A stretch of DNA of 13,720 nucleotides from an uncultured Eubacterium sp. (GTDB lineage Bacteria; Bacillota_A; Clostridia; Lachnospirales; Lachnospiraceae), in assembly GCA_947653505.1 (NCBI GenBank), contig CANTHI010000030.1:1-13720 (forward strand). Reading direction: 5' to 3'. A model generated the notes under the pieces. That model did not search any database, was not told the origin of the DNA, and saw nothing but the letters and a program-made list of their open reading frames with translations. This document shows, piece by piece, positions 1-7,028 of this stretch. Each line of letters opens with the position of its first letter. Positions within the stretch are counted from its first letter, which is position 1. The translations under genes were made by a program, and so were the position numbers.

Positions 1-125
1 CCGCCAGCAGCTAAAGGTGCCGCTTCGGCTTCGCCGCCTGTGTATTGGGCAGAATGCTAAGAGCTTCTAACATTCTTCCAAAGTCACAATGTAACAGGGC
101 CGCTTCCCTCATCCTGCTGGTTTTC
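1..125 (-). repeat. Half copy of the palindromic repeat element, cut by the window edge
   Basis: The reverse complement of 1-80 matches 425-504 with only about three differences in 80 bases, and the match continues more weakly out to a shared outer motif GAAAACCAGC (complement of 116-125, compare 380-389). The distance from that motif to the inner end is the same in both copies, so there is no net insertion or deletion. Position 1 corresponds to position 504, next to the centre of the complete element, so this is one arm of a second palindrome whose other arm lies left of the window. It contains the local near-palindrome at 51-76 (AGAATG...CATTCT). Confidence 0.85.
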
Positions 126-150
126 TAAGGCGTTACTTATAACTTTGATG

Positions 151-236
151 GCGGCTGGTTTTTGAATGTCCGGCAAACCTGAATCAATTTACTGCCGCAG
201 CTGGTTTTCGAATGTCCGGCAAACCTGAATCAGTTT
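151..236. repeat. Two direct repeats, 40 bp each, 46-bp period
   Basis: Positions 151-190 and 197-236 match at 37 of 40 bases; the shared core is GCTGGTTTT, one variable base, then GAATGTCCGGC and AAACCTGAATCA. Each begins with the same GCTGGTTTTC-like motif that borders the palindromic elements (116-125 in the same orientation, 380-389 inverted), so these look like further fragments of the same repeat family rather than an unrelated tandem repeat. No coding role is evident. Confidence 0.85.
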
Positions 237-481
237 ATATGCCTGTCCGGCCTGTCCATCCCTCGTGCTTTTGAAACAGACTGTATGAATGAAACAGCGC
301 ATGTGCTGGCACAACCCCGAACGGACACTTCTATGATAAATCTGCATAAATATCCGGCTGAAGCGTATGTAAAGCTTTCGAAAACCAGCCGGATGGGAGG
401 CGCTGGCCGGTCTGCCTGTGACGTTGGAAGAATGCTAGAAGCTCTTAGTATTCTGCCCGATACACAGGCGGCGAAGCCGAA

Positions 482-528
482 GCGGCACCTTTAGCTGCTG
501 GCGGAGCCAGAAGCGAAGTAGGTGCCGC
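482..528. other. Strong central hairpin of the palindromic element
   Basis: GCGGCACCT (482-490) pairs perfectly with AGGTGCCGC (520-528). Inside it, after a two-base bulge at 518-519, further pairs form (TT/AA, GCT/AGC), and an inner stem CTGGC-GGA-GCCAG (498-510) closes the loop. A separate small stem, CGGC-GAA-GCCG, sits just to the left at 469-479. No T tract follows on either strand, so it does not look like a classic intrinsic terminator, although a stem this strong could still slow polymerase at the end of the operon. Confidence 0.7.
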
Positions 529-554
529 GCCCGTCCGGTACCACAGTCTGGATG

Positions 555-582
555 CAGAATGCTTAGAGCTTCTTGCATTCTG
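555..582 (-). terminator. Weak candidate hairpin after the last CIS gene
   Basis: CAGAATGC (555-562) and GCATTCTG (575-582) form an eight-base perfect stem with a 12-base loop, about 65 bases beyond the stop codon of the final baseplate gene. It is the first stem met by transcripts leaving the operon. The usual run of U residues is missing, and the same hairpin recurs at 429-454 and 51-76 as part of the repeat family, so a terminator role is only a possibility. Confidence 0.25.
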
Positions 583-647
583 TAAAAGGAACAGGCAGAC
601 CGGCCAGCGCCTCCCATCCGGCGTCCGCGTAGCCACAAAATAACACT

Positions 648-2753
648 TTAGTCCGCCATCTCCAGACTCAGATGCACCTCCCGCAGCTCCACCATTCCGT
701 GTGGCGGCAGCACAAGGTTCCCATCCTGCAGTCTTACGACCTTCCCGTCCCTGACATCGAGTGTCATATCCTGCACCGCGGCTACACACTCCAGCATGTC
801 AATGCTTCCATACAGGCTGCTGTATACAATCACTGGTCCGAACTGCGCCGAGAGCTTTTCAAAATATTCTTCTACCGTCCTGCGGATCTGTTCTCCAGCC
901 AGGCGGTAATGTGGCTGTACCGAAACATCTAAAAATACTTCCATCTGCACCGGATACGGCGCAAGGATCCGGATTTGTGTTCCCAAAAGCCGGTATTTTT
1001 CCAGATGTGCCAGTATATTTTGACGGTAAGATTCTGTCAGTCCCCGTTTTCCTTCTGCTTTTACGACGATGGAAAGTGTATTTTCCTCCTGCTTTTCCTG
1101 CAGCTTTTTCATCTCGTGTACCGGTATCGCGCGGCAGCCTTTGATCATCAGCCCGGGTGTTTCTTTTACACGCCGCTCGTAATCTGCATAGGTCACTGCT
1201 GTTTCTGGCTGTTTCAGCCATTTGCGCGCCCGGAAAAAGCAGTCGTCCAGACGCTCTTCATCCTGACCGCCATAGGCATCCTGCGTATTGCTGACCTGGA
1301 TTTTATGTTCGTGCGTCTGCGGCATGTGGATCGTTCCTTTTTTTACGTTTCCTTCTTCTCCCTGCGTGACGGCAAAAGAGATCAGCAGAATTTCCCCTTC
1401 CGGCGCCATCCCGTGCCAGCAGTCGCCAAAGCAAAGCTTTCCTTCTTCGGGATCCACGGTAAAGTGCCGGTCTTCCGGTGTGGACGCTCCAAAGTCCTCT
1501 ACCCGCTTCCACCTTGCGAATCCGCCCTGACTGCCGATCTCATGTACCAGTATCTCCACGCTTTCAAACATCACATCCCTGGAAGGAAGATCGTATTCCT
1601 GAAACGGCATGCCCGTCCCGATTCCCAGACATTTGTGCGGTTTCATCTGGTCTGAATAACTTACGATCAGCAGTTTTCCGCGGCTGCCCTTTTCATATAT
1701 GCGCTCCGGTACCTGGAAGCTGAATCTGGCTTTGCCGTTTTCTTCCTGTATAAATTTTTCTGCGGCCGCAACCGGATAATAAATACCGTCCGCGTCCAGA
1801 TACAAATCATTGGTTCCGAAGACGCCGAGCTGTGTGTAAGCATAAGCCGTAAATTTTCTTCTGCGCATGATCACTTTTTTTTCTTCGAAATCTGCCCACG
1901 TATCCTGCTGCAGCAGGGAAAGCGCATTCAGCTGGATGCTTTCCAGAATCGGCGGCACATCGATATCGCTTTTTCTGACACAGATCCGGATATAATACGC
2001 TTCCCTGCCGTAAATACTGACCCGGTCCATGATCTGGCGGACAGACAGATACAGCATCCCATCCTGAAGCATTCCATATGTATGATCCCTGAGCCGCTCG
2101 ATCTCATTCCAGCGGCCATCCGCATAATATTCATAACCAGACTCCAGCATCGGTGCATGCAGCGGACTGTGCAGCGGATTGCGCCGGACTCCATTCTGCT
2201 GTTTTGCCAGATGAATGCGGATGCCGATCATCTCCTGTACCGCCAGCGGCTTTTCAAAGCCGATATACCACGTATCCCCGGGCTTTGGATCCGGACCGAA
2301 GATCTGGAGCCTCAGATTCCTGTTTTTTCCAATATCTCCTCCGATGCAGTCTCCCTGCAATTCCTGATCCCCCTGAAAGCACTGGATCATACGGTTACGA
2401 ACGATACACTGCCTGTACTCCGTCTCAAACGGTACACTGCCGGCACACAGCTTTGTTCCCCGCAGCAGCGTCCTGTTTTCCGGCGTTTCCGCGTCCACGT
2501 AAGCACGCGCCGCTTTCCGGTGCTGTCTGAAAATCTGCAGCAGCTTTAAATATTTTTTCCTGTGCTCTGTCCCGATCTGATCCAGAAAATACTGCTGCCC
2601 TTCCCTGATCCACGCAAACAGTTCCAGCATTGTAATTCCAGGATCATGATAATTAAAATCTGTCCATTCCGGATACAGGCTCGCTGCCATATTTTTCGCA
2701 TCATCCATGATATCCTGAAATTCTTCAGTATCCAGCTCGTAATCTGGAAACAC
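648..2753 (-). CDS. Baseplate J-type wedge protein (gp7/Afp12 position)
   Basis: About 701 aa. It begins with the motif typical of CIS and phage 'putative baseplate assembly' proteins: residues about 28-50 read YPEWTDFNYHDPGITMLELF. The middle carries DRHFTVDPEEGKLCFGD (about residue 425) and the C-terminal third has the baseplate-J pattern GGQDEERLDDCFFRARKWL followed by AVTYADYERRV (about 495-525). It should be a structural subunit of the wedge ring around the hub and is the last CIS gene of the run. Start choice: GTG at 2753 has AGGAGG eight bases upstream, whereas an in-frame GTG at 2762 would overlap that same ribosome binding site. It lies 48 bases after the larger baseplate-J gene, which shares both motifs; its assignment to the second (gp7-like) rather than the first wedge role rests on size and order. 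Confidence 0.88.
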   Translation of the reverse strand: MFPDYELDTEEFQDIMDDAKNMAASLYPEWTDFNYHDPGITMLELFAWIREGQQYFLDQIGTEHRKKYLKLLQIFRQHRKAARAYVDAETPENRTLLRGTKLCAGSVPFETEYRQCIVRNRMIQCFQGDQELQGDCIGGDIGKNRNLRLQIFGPDPKPGDTWYIGFEKPLAVQEMIGIRIHLAKQQNGVRRNPLHSPLHAPMLESGYEYYADGRWNEIERLRDHTYGMLQDGMLYLSVRQIMDRVSIYGREAYYIRICVRKSDIDVPPILESIQLNALSLLQQDTWADFEEKKVIMRRRKFTAYAYTQLGVFGTNDLYLDADGIYYPVAAAEKFIQEENGKARFSFQVPERIYEKGSRGKLLIVSYSDQMKPHKCLGIGTGMPFQEYDLPSRDVMFESVEILVHEIGSQGGFARWKRVEDFGASTPEDRHFTVDPEEGKLCFGDCWHGMAPEGEILLISFAVTQGEEGNVKKGTIHMPQTHEHKIQVSNTQDAYGGQDEERLDDCFFRARKWLKQPETAVTYADYERRVKETPGLMIKGCRAIPVHEMKKLQEKQEENTLSIVVKAEGKRGLTESYRQNILAHLEKYRLLGTQIRILAPYPVQMEVFLDVSVQPHYRLAGEQIRRTVEEYFEKLSAQFGPVIVYSSLYGSIDMLECVAAVQDMTLDVRDGKVVRLQDGNLVLPPHGMVELREVHLSLEMAD

Positions 2754-2761
2754 TGCCTGCA

Positions 2762-2767
2762 CCTCCT
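2762..2767 (-). promoter_or_regulatory. Shine-Dalgarno that fixes the start of the last baseplate gene
   Basis: The minus strand reads AGGAGG here, then eight bases, then GTG at 2753. The longer in-frame GTG at 2762 would use bases of the ribosome binding site itself, so the shorter start is much more likely. Confidence 0.75.
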
Positions 2768-2801
2768 CCCTAAAACATAGCAGGCTTTTAAAAAACGGTT
2801 C

Positions 2802-5800
2802 CTAAGCCTTCACCCGTACCACTACATGATGCGCCCCGCTTACCGGCAGGATGTATTTGCGCCTTCGCACACGCTCCATGTCCACTTCCGCCAGCTTTGT
2901 ATCTTCTCCCAGAAACGCGCTCAGATATACGTTTTTAATATAAGAAAGTCCTTCAGCATCACTGATGGCATTGCGCACCTGCAGCTGGTTTGGCAGACTT
3001 CCAATCTCCCATCCCATCCCGTCAAAGTTTCCGGTCAGAGGATTTAAAAACGCTTCCAGCCGTTTTAACACCCGCTTTTTCACCTGAAATACGTAGTCAA
3101 AGCTTTCCACCACGATTTCCGCCCGGATCCGGAGCTCTACAAACTGCGGAGGAATGCAGAAAAAAGCGTTCCTTTCTATCAGGCTGGTACAAATCCTGTC
3201 CCGCATATGGTGTTCCACTTCCATGCGGATATCGTAAAACCGTGCCTGCCCTTCTTTCAGATCCTTTTGGAGCAGCACTAAGGTGACGGCTCCGCTTTTT
3301 TTATGTTCCCATGCGTCATAGCCGGAAAAACATTTCACCCGTTTCAGGCTTCTGGATGCCTCCAATGCGATTTCTTCAAAATCACGCTCTGTAACCGCCA
3401 TATTCTGATGGCGCAGCACCGCCGCGTTTCTTTTTAGCGCGTCTTTTAGCGTCTCCGCATCGCTGCCGCCGGTCAGCTTTTTAGGGTTGTAAATCCGGTT
3501 AACCACTCCCATCGCCCTGTCCGGCTGGTTCACGGCATACGCTTCTACATTTGTATGTTCCCCGCCTCCGGTTTTATAAACAACCCTGATATTGTCGGTT
3601 CTGGCGGCTGGCGGGATCCTGCCTGCTTTTCCGTTGCCAAAGCGGATACTGCCCTCTGTCCTGTCCAGCATATAATGTCTGTCATCGCTGCCCGAGTTTA
3701 GGAAATCTTCTACCAGCTCCCACTCCACCCAGGCCCTGTAAAGCTCGCCGTCACTGCGGTATTGCGCGTACAGGCGGTGTGACCTGCGCAGCAGCTGCAG
3801 CTCGCTGCTGCCTGACAATTCCGTTTCATCCACCCACAGCCTGCAACCGGTCACTCCTGTATGCATGAAATGAAATACCATATTTTCCTGATACATCTCC
3901 ATATGGAAATACTCTGTCTCCAGACGTTCCATCTGACGGATACGGACCGTATTCATATACAAGCCGCACAGACATGGAAGCTCTTTCTTTTTCCCATGAT
4001 CCACAAGCTGCGGCGATACATCCCGGATCCGGATCCAGTACCGGTCTATCCCGTACAGCGTACGCCTATCATAATCCCTGCTGCCCATCAGCGTTACGAT
4101 GCCTGTTCTGGACATATGCTCCGTCCCGTCTGCCAGATCCATTTCTTTCCAGCCGCCATACGCTGTGGCGTATTCCCAGACCAGCGTCCGGTTTCCTTTC
4201 TCCAGACGTCTGGAAAAATCAAACAAAATCTTAACCGGCCCGCCTTCCGGCGCGGTATCAAATCCCAGATACAGTGATTCCTGCGCCTCCATCCCAAAAA
4301 ATGGATGCAGCTGCCCTTCTCCTGGAAAATGCACGCGCCGGCTTATGTTATTTTCCGTAATCAGACATTTGGGGCTTACCGGTCTTTGCCCATAATCATA
4401 CTGTACATGCACCTTATCCATGACCGGAGAGATGTATGTTCCCCGCATTTTATACAGGTTGTTCACTTTCAGAATCCTTGCCCGGATATAAAGTCCTTCC
4501 CTGGCATGAATCAGAACCGGCGAAATATCCTGCGGACATACAAAGCTAATTTTCTGATACTGCCCGATGGCGCCGTCCCGCACGGAAAATACATCTGCAT
4601 ACCCGTTTTTTTCAAACAAAGCCGTCCATCCGTATCCGTTAAAATATTCCCATACAACCTCTTCGATCGTAATATCAAATTCCGGATCCGTTTTCAAATC
4701 CGACCGGCGCATCACCCAGTCCCATGCAATCCCCGTCTGCTCATAATCCAGCGGAATTTTTGCAAAATCCAGATTGAACGACAGCGTAATGACCGCGCCT
4801 TTTTTCCGGAACACCTCATCGGATAAAAAACAGACTTCCTGATAATCCGAAAACTGCTCCCCGAACGGAAAAAAGCTGTCTCCTGTAACCTCTGTCCCAT
4901 TTGCGTAAATGCAGTCAGGCATGACCCTGCCGCAGTCTGTCACAAGTATCATCTGGTCAAAGCAGAACCGCTCAAACGTCTGAAGCTGTTTCACTTCACA
5001 GCAGATCCAAAAGCTCTCTCTTTCGTTTTCCTCCCTGGGCACAAACGGAGGATCGTTCTGTCCGGTCACAAATTCCAGCTGGCTGGCGCTGCTTTTTACA
5101 GACGCAAACGGCACATATCCGTCTTCACTGCCATAAAAAAATACCGCCTGCTCCGGATCCGCCAGCATTCTGACAAGCTCTTCCTCCACCGCTTCCCCGC
5201 GCAGCAGAAAATCTATGGTAATCCTTCCGGCCTGTGTGATGGACAGCGCGTCATCATGGCAGAAATACAGCCGGTGCTTCTGCATGTTTTCTGTCTGATC
5301 CGCAAATAAAAAGATCCCCGGATCCCGCATCTTTTCCATATCCAGCAGTCCGATAAAATCCCTCTGCCCGGATACCTGCAGCATACAGTCAGGCTGCGCG
5401 GGCGTCACATAAATATCATCGAGCGTTTCATAAGAAATGGTAGATTCCCTGCCATTGCCAGCCGGGGCAAGCACCTTAGTACCTGCCGCAACCTCTTCCC
5501 CCGCGCGCTCCCCTCCCGTAATCTGAAACGTCACAAATCCGCTGGCCGGGACGGCCGGCAGCAGCTCCGCTTCCAGCTGCTGAAAAAAAGCGATTTGATA
5601 TTTATACGGTATTTCATTCAGTTTTTTTATCGTTTTAGACAGCATTTCCCCATATATCAGGGCAAGCGCTGTCCCGATGTCCGGATCTTCCCTTGTAAAA
5701 CGCCATTCCGGCACATAGCTCAATGCTTTTTTCTGAATCTGGTCCAGAATGGCTTCCCTGCGCTGCGCGGTATCACCAATCCGGGATTCAAAATCCCATC

Positions 5801-5807
5801 CCGTCAT
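2802..5807 (-). CDS. Large baseplate J-type wedge protein (gp6/Afp11-like)
   Basis: 1001 aa. The N-terminus (YVPEWRFTREDPDIGTALA, about 31-49, then PASGFVTFQI near 85) is typical of the large baseplate assembly proteins of contractile injection systems. Near residue 709 is DRHYMLDRTEGSIRFGNGKAG, followed by the YKTGGGEHTNV stretch, and about 778-820 has the baseplate-J core with GGSDAETLKDALKR and AVTERDFEEIALEA. It would form the main wedge that joins hub, gp25-like protein and sheath, and rearranges on triggering. The ATG at 5807 overlaps the stop of the gp25-like gene (ATGA), with a GGGG ribosome binding site about nine bases upstream, so the two are likely translationally coupled. The long region between about 100 and 680 is probably species-specific beta-rich decoration; I recognise no further domain in it. 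Confidence 0.92.
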   Translation of the reverse strand: MTGWDFESRIGDTAQRREAILDQIQKKALSYVPEWRFTREDPDIGTALALIYGEMLSKTIKKLNEIPYKYQIAFFQQLEAELLPAVPASGFVTFQITGGERAGEEVAAGTKVLAPAGNGRESTISYETLDDIYVTPAQPDCMLQVSGQRDFIGLLDMEKMRDPGIFLFADQTENMQKHRLYFCHDDALSITQAGRITIDFLLRGEAVEEELVRMLADPEQAVFFYGSEDGYVPFASVKSSASQLEFVTGQNDPPFVPREENERESFWICCEVKQLQTFERFCFDQMILVTDCGRVMPDCIYANGTEVTGDSFFPFGEQFSDYQEVCFLSDEVFRKKGAVITLSFNLDFAKIPLDYEQTGIAWDWVMRRSDLKTDPEFDITIEEVVWEYFNGYGWTALFEKNGYADVFSVRDGAIGQYQKISFVCPQDISPVLIHAREGLYIRARILKVNNLYKMRGTYISPVMDKVHVQYDYGQRPVSPKCLITENNISRRVHFPGEGQLHPFFGMEAQESLYLGFDTAPEGGPVKILFDFSRRLEKGNRTLVWEYATAYGGWKEMDLADGTEHMSRTGIVTLMGSRDYDRRTLYGIDRYWIRIRDVSPQLVDHGKKKELPCLCGLYMNTVRIRQMERLETEYFHMEMYQENMVFHFMHTGVTGCRLWVDETELSGSSELQLLRRSHRLYAQYRSDGELYRAWVEWELVEDFLNSGSDDRHYMLDRTEGSIRFGNGKAGRIPPAARTDNIRVVYKTGGGEHTNVEAYAVNQPDRAMGVVNRIYNPKKLTGGSDAETLKDALKRNAAVLRHQNMAVTERDFEEIALEASRSLKRVKCFSGYDAWEHKKSGAVTLVLLQKDLKEGQARFYDIRMEVEHHMRDRICTSLIERNAFFCIPPQFVELRIRAEIVVESFDYVFQVKKRVLKRLEAFLNPLTGNFDGMGWEIGSLPNQLQVRNAISDAEGLSYIKNVYLSAFLGEDTKLAEVDMERVRRRKYILPVSGAHHVVVRVKA

Positions 5808-6223
5808 AAGCGGTCCCCAAACCCTTCATTCATATAAAACGGAAATACAAGATTATACGGATTGTTCGTGGAACGGACCGTATAAGCAATATCGATCAGC
5901 ACACACGCATCCTTCTTTTCATCGATCATCAGATGAACCTCCAGATCTGTAATCCTGGGCTCCCAGAGCGTGATCGCTTCGCGCACTTCCCGCTCCATCA
6001 TGCTAAGCGTCGTATAATCCATCGTATCAAACGCATAATCATGGGCGCCGCAGCCAAACTCAGGCTTTCTGACCCGCTCCCCTTTTTTGGTCATCAGGAT
6101 AATATAAATCGCTTCTTTTATGTCCTGCTCATAGCTGGAAGTTTTCATTTTTCCTGTCATCTCATCGACCTGGACCGGGAACTGAAAGCCCCGCCCCAGG
6201 AAAGCATTTGCATCCTCTTTCAT
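5804..6223 (-). CDS. gp25-like baseplate wedge protein
   Basis: 139 aa from the ATG at 6223. The family pattern is clear: an N-terminal glycine-containing entry (FLGRGFQFPV), then YEQDIKEAIYIILMTKKGER followed by RKPEFGCG (about residues 31-58), then the MEREVREAITLWEPRI helix. This is the gp25/GPW fold shared by T4 gp25, T6SS TssE and eCIS Afp9, which starts sheath polymerisation on the baseplate. An upstream GTG at 6238 is in frame, but GGGAGG lies five bases before the ATG at 6223 and would be inside the coding sequence otherwise, so ATG is preferred. The gene follows the spike gene by 14 bases and overlaps the next baseplate gene by four. Length is normal for the family. Confidence 0.93.
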   Translation of the reverse strand: MKEDANAFLGRGFQFPVQVDEMTGKMKTSSYEQDIKEAIYIILMTKKGERVRKPEFGCGAHDYAFDTMDYTTLSMMEREVREAITLWEPRITDLEVHLMIDEKKDACVLIDIAYTVRSTNNPYNLVFPFYMNEGFGDRL

Positions 6224-6237
6224 AGAATCCTCCCGCA

Positions 6238-7026
6238 CTAATTGATCTTTACCATACTTCCCTTCACTTCCAGAATGCCGTTGGATTGAAGCTTCATCGA
6301 ACCGCCGGCTTTGAGATCAGCGCCGGCCTTCCCCTCGATATTCACATTTGCCTTCGCTGCCAGCTTTACATTCTGCGCGTCTGCCACAAAGCCGTTTTGG
6401 GCTTCGTTTTTAATATCTTTACTTTTTATTCTGACCGTATTCTTGTCAATCATAACCGCCTCTTCGGAGCCAATCCCAAGCGTGATCTTTGTCTTTGCCT
6501 GTATCGAAATACTGCCGTTTTCACAATTCATCTGAATGCGGTTTTCCCCTTTTTCATCCTGCAGCGTAATCAGCTTTTTTTCATCCTGCAGGCGGATGGA
6601 CAGCTTCGCAGGCGTCTGGACCGTAAGATTTTCTTTTCCTTTTTCATCCTCAAAGACAAGCTCGCAGCCTCCCTTTGTTAAAAACCGTTTGATCGTATTT
6701 TTCTCATTCGCGGTTTCTTTTGGCAGCACGTTCTTTTTATCCCAGAGCGCGCCGATTACGACCGGGCAGCTTTTTTCTCCCGCTTCAAACGCAACCAGCA
6801 CTGCCTGTCCTACTTCCGGCAGGAAATAAAAGCCATATTCATTGCCGGCATAGCCCGTCATCACCGGCGCCCAGCCTGTGACGCTCTTTCCCTGCTCGCC
6901 GAGGAAAATCTCTACCTTTAACATCCCTTTGTGCTTCTCATCCCAGTTTTCTTTTACCGTACCCCTTACAATGCCGTGCACGGTCCCCTGATACTGTTCG
7001 GACATCAGATTTCCCAGCAATGCCAT
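6238..7026 (-). CDS. Tail spike protein with OB fold and beta-helix (gp5/gpV-like)
   Basis: 262 aa. Residues about 15-105 are the phage baseplate V / VgrG OB-fold: GIVRGTVKENWDEKHKGMLK, VTGWAPVMTGYAG, then YFLPEVGQAVLVAFEAG and PVVIGALWD. From about 115 the chain becomes a run of short beta repeats (LTVQTPAKLSIRLQDEK, GSISIQAKTKITLG, VKLAAKANVNIEGKAGADLK), the pattern of the gp5 C-terminal triple-stranded needle. It should trimerise on the hub and pierce the target envelope. There is no lysozyme insert, no PAAR tip domain and no C-terminal toxin extension. ATG 7026 is preceded by AGGAGG nine bases upstream, located in the last codons of the hub gene, only two bases separating stop and start. 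In Afp8 and VgrG, hub and spike are one chain; here they are split as in T4. Confidence 0.93.
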   Translation of the reverse strand: MALLGNLMSEQYQGTVHGIVRGTVKENWDEKHKGMLKVEIFLGEQGKSVTGWAPVMTGYAGNEYGFYFLPEVGQAVLVAFEAGEKSCPVVIGALWDKKNVLPKETANEKNTIKRFLTKGGCELVFEDEKGKENLTVQTPAKLSIRLQDEKKLITLQDEKGENRIQMNCENGSISIQAKTKITLGIGSEEAVMIDKNTVRIKSKDIKNEAQNGFVADAQNVKLAAKANVNIEGKAGADLKAGGSMKLQSNGILEVKGSMVKIN

Positions 7027-7028
7027 AG

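Larger units (their letters stand above)
389..621. repeat. 233-bp imperfect palindrome (long inverted repeat)
   Basis: The two arms are symmetric about position 505. The outer 31 bases are exact inverted copies (389-419 and 591-621, starting CCGGATGGGAGGCGC). Next come paired 28-base blocks (429-456 and 554-581) that differ at three positions, and each is itself a local hairpin. The centre (482-528) is a further strong hairpin. Between 457 and 481 the arms diverge. All matching blocks share the same centre, so arm lengths are equal without net indels. This arrangement fits either a MITE-like non-autonomous element or a structured RNA; I see no convincing target-site duplication at 380-388 against 622-630. 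Confidence 0.88.
1..647. other. Repeat-rich intergenic region downstream of the CIS operon
   Basis: This stretch follows the stop codon of the last baseplate gene and holds no gene I can support. It is built almost wholly of repeats: half of a palindromic element (1-125), two direct repeats (151-236) and a complete 233-bp palindromic element (389-621). The segment 237-388 has a CCGGCTG/CAGCCGG inverted pair (354-360 and 386-392) and otherwise nothing I recognise. Two short open frames (285-494 plus, 435-638 minus) are produced by the repeat arms themselves. No intrinsic terminator with a clear T tract is seen after the last gene, so transcription may end in one of the hairpins, or run out of the window. 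Confidence 0.75.

Noticed and set aside
285..494. 69-aa plus-strand gene
   Set aside because: It is made mostly of one arm of the palindromic repeat, and related frames occur in the other arms; no good ribosome binding site was seen.
389..621. Integron attC site or group II intron remnant
   Set aside because: I see no convincing attC core sites at the ends, and no reverse transcriptase or intron domain V-like feature is evident.
1..647. Template or variable repeat of a diversity-generating retroelement
   Set aside because: Differences between copies are not concentrated at adenines, copies are inverted rather than direct, and no reverse transcriptase is in the window.
975..1655. 226-aa plus-strand open frame opposite the last baseplate gene
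   Set aside because: It lies wholly antisense to a gene with clear baseplate-J motifs, and its product is Phe/Cys/His-rich in the manner of antisense translations.
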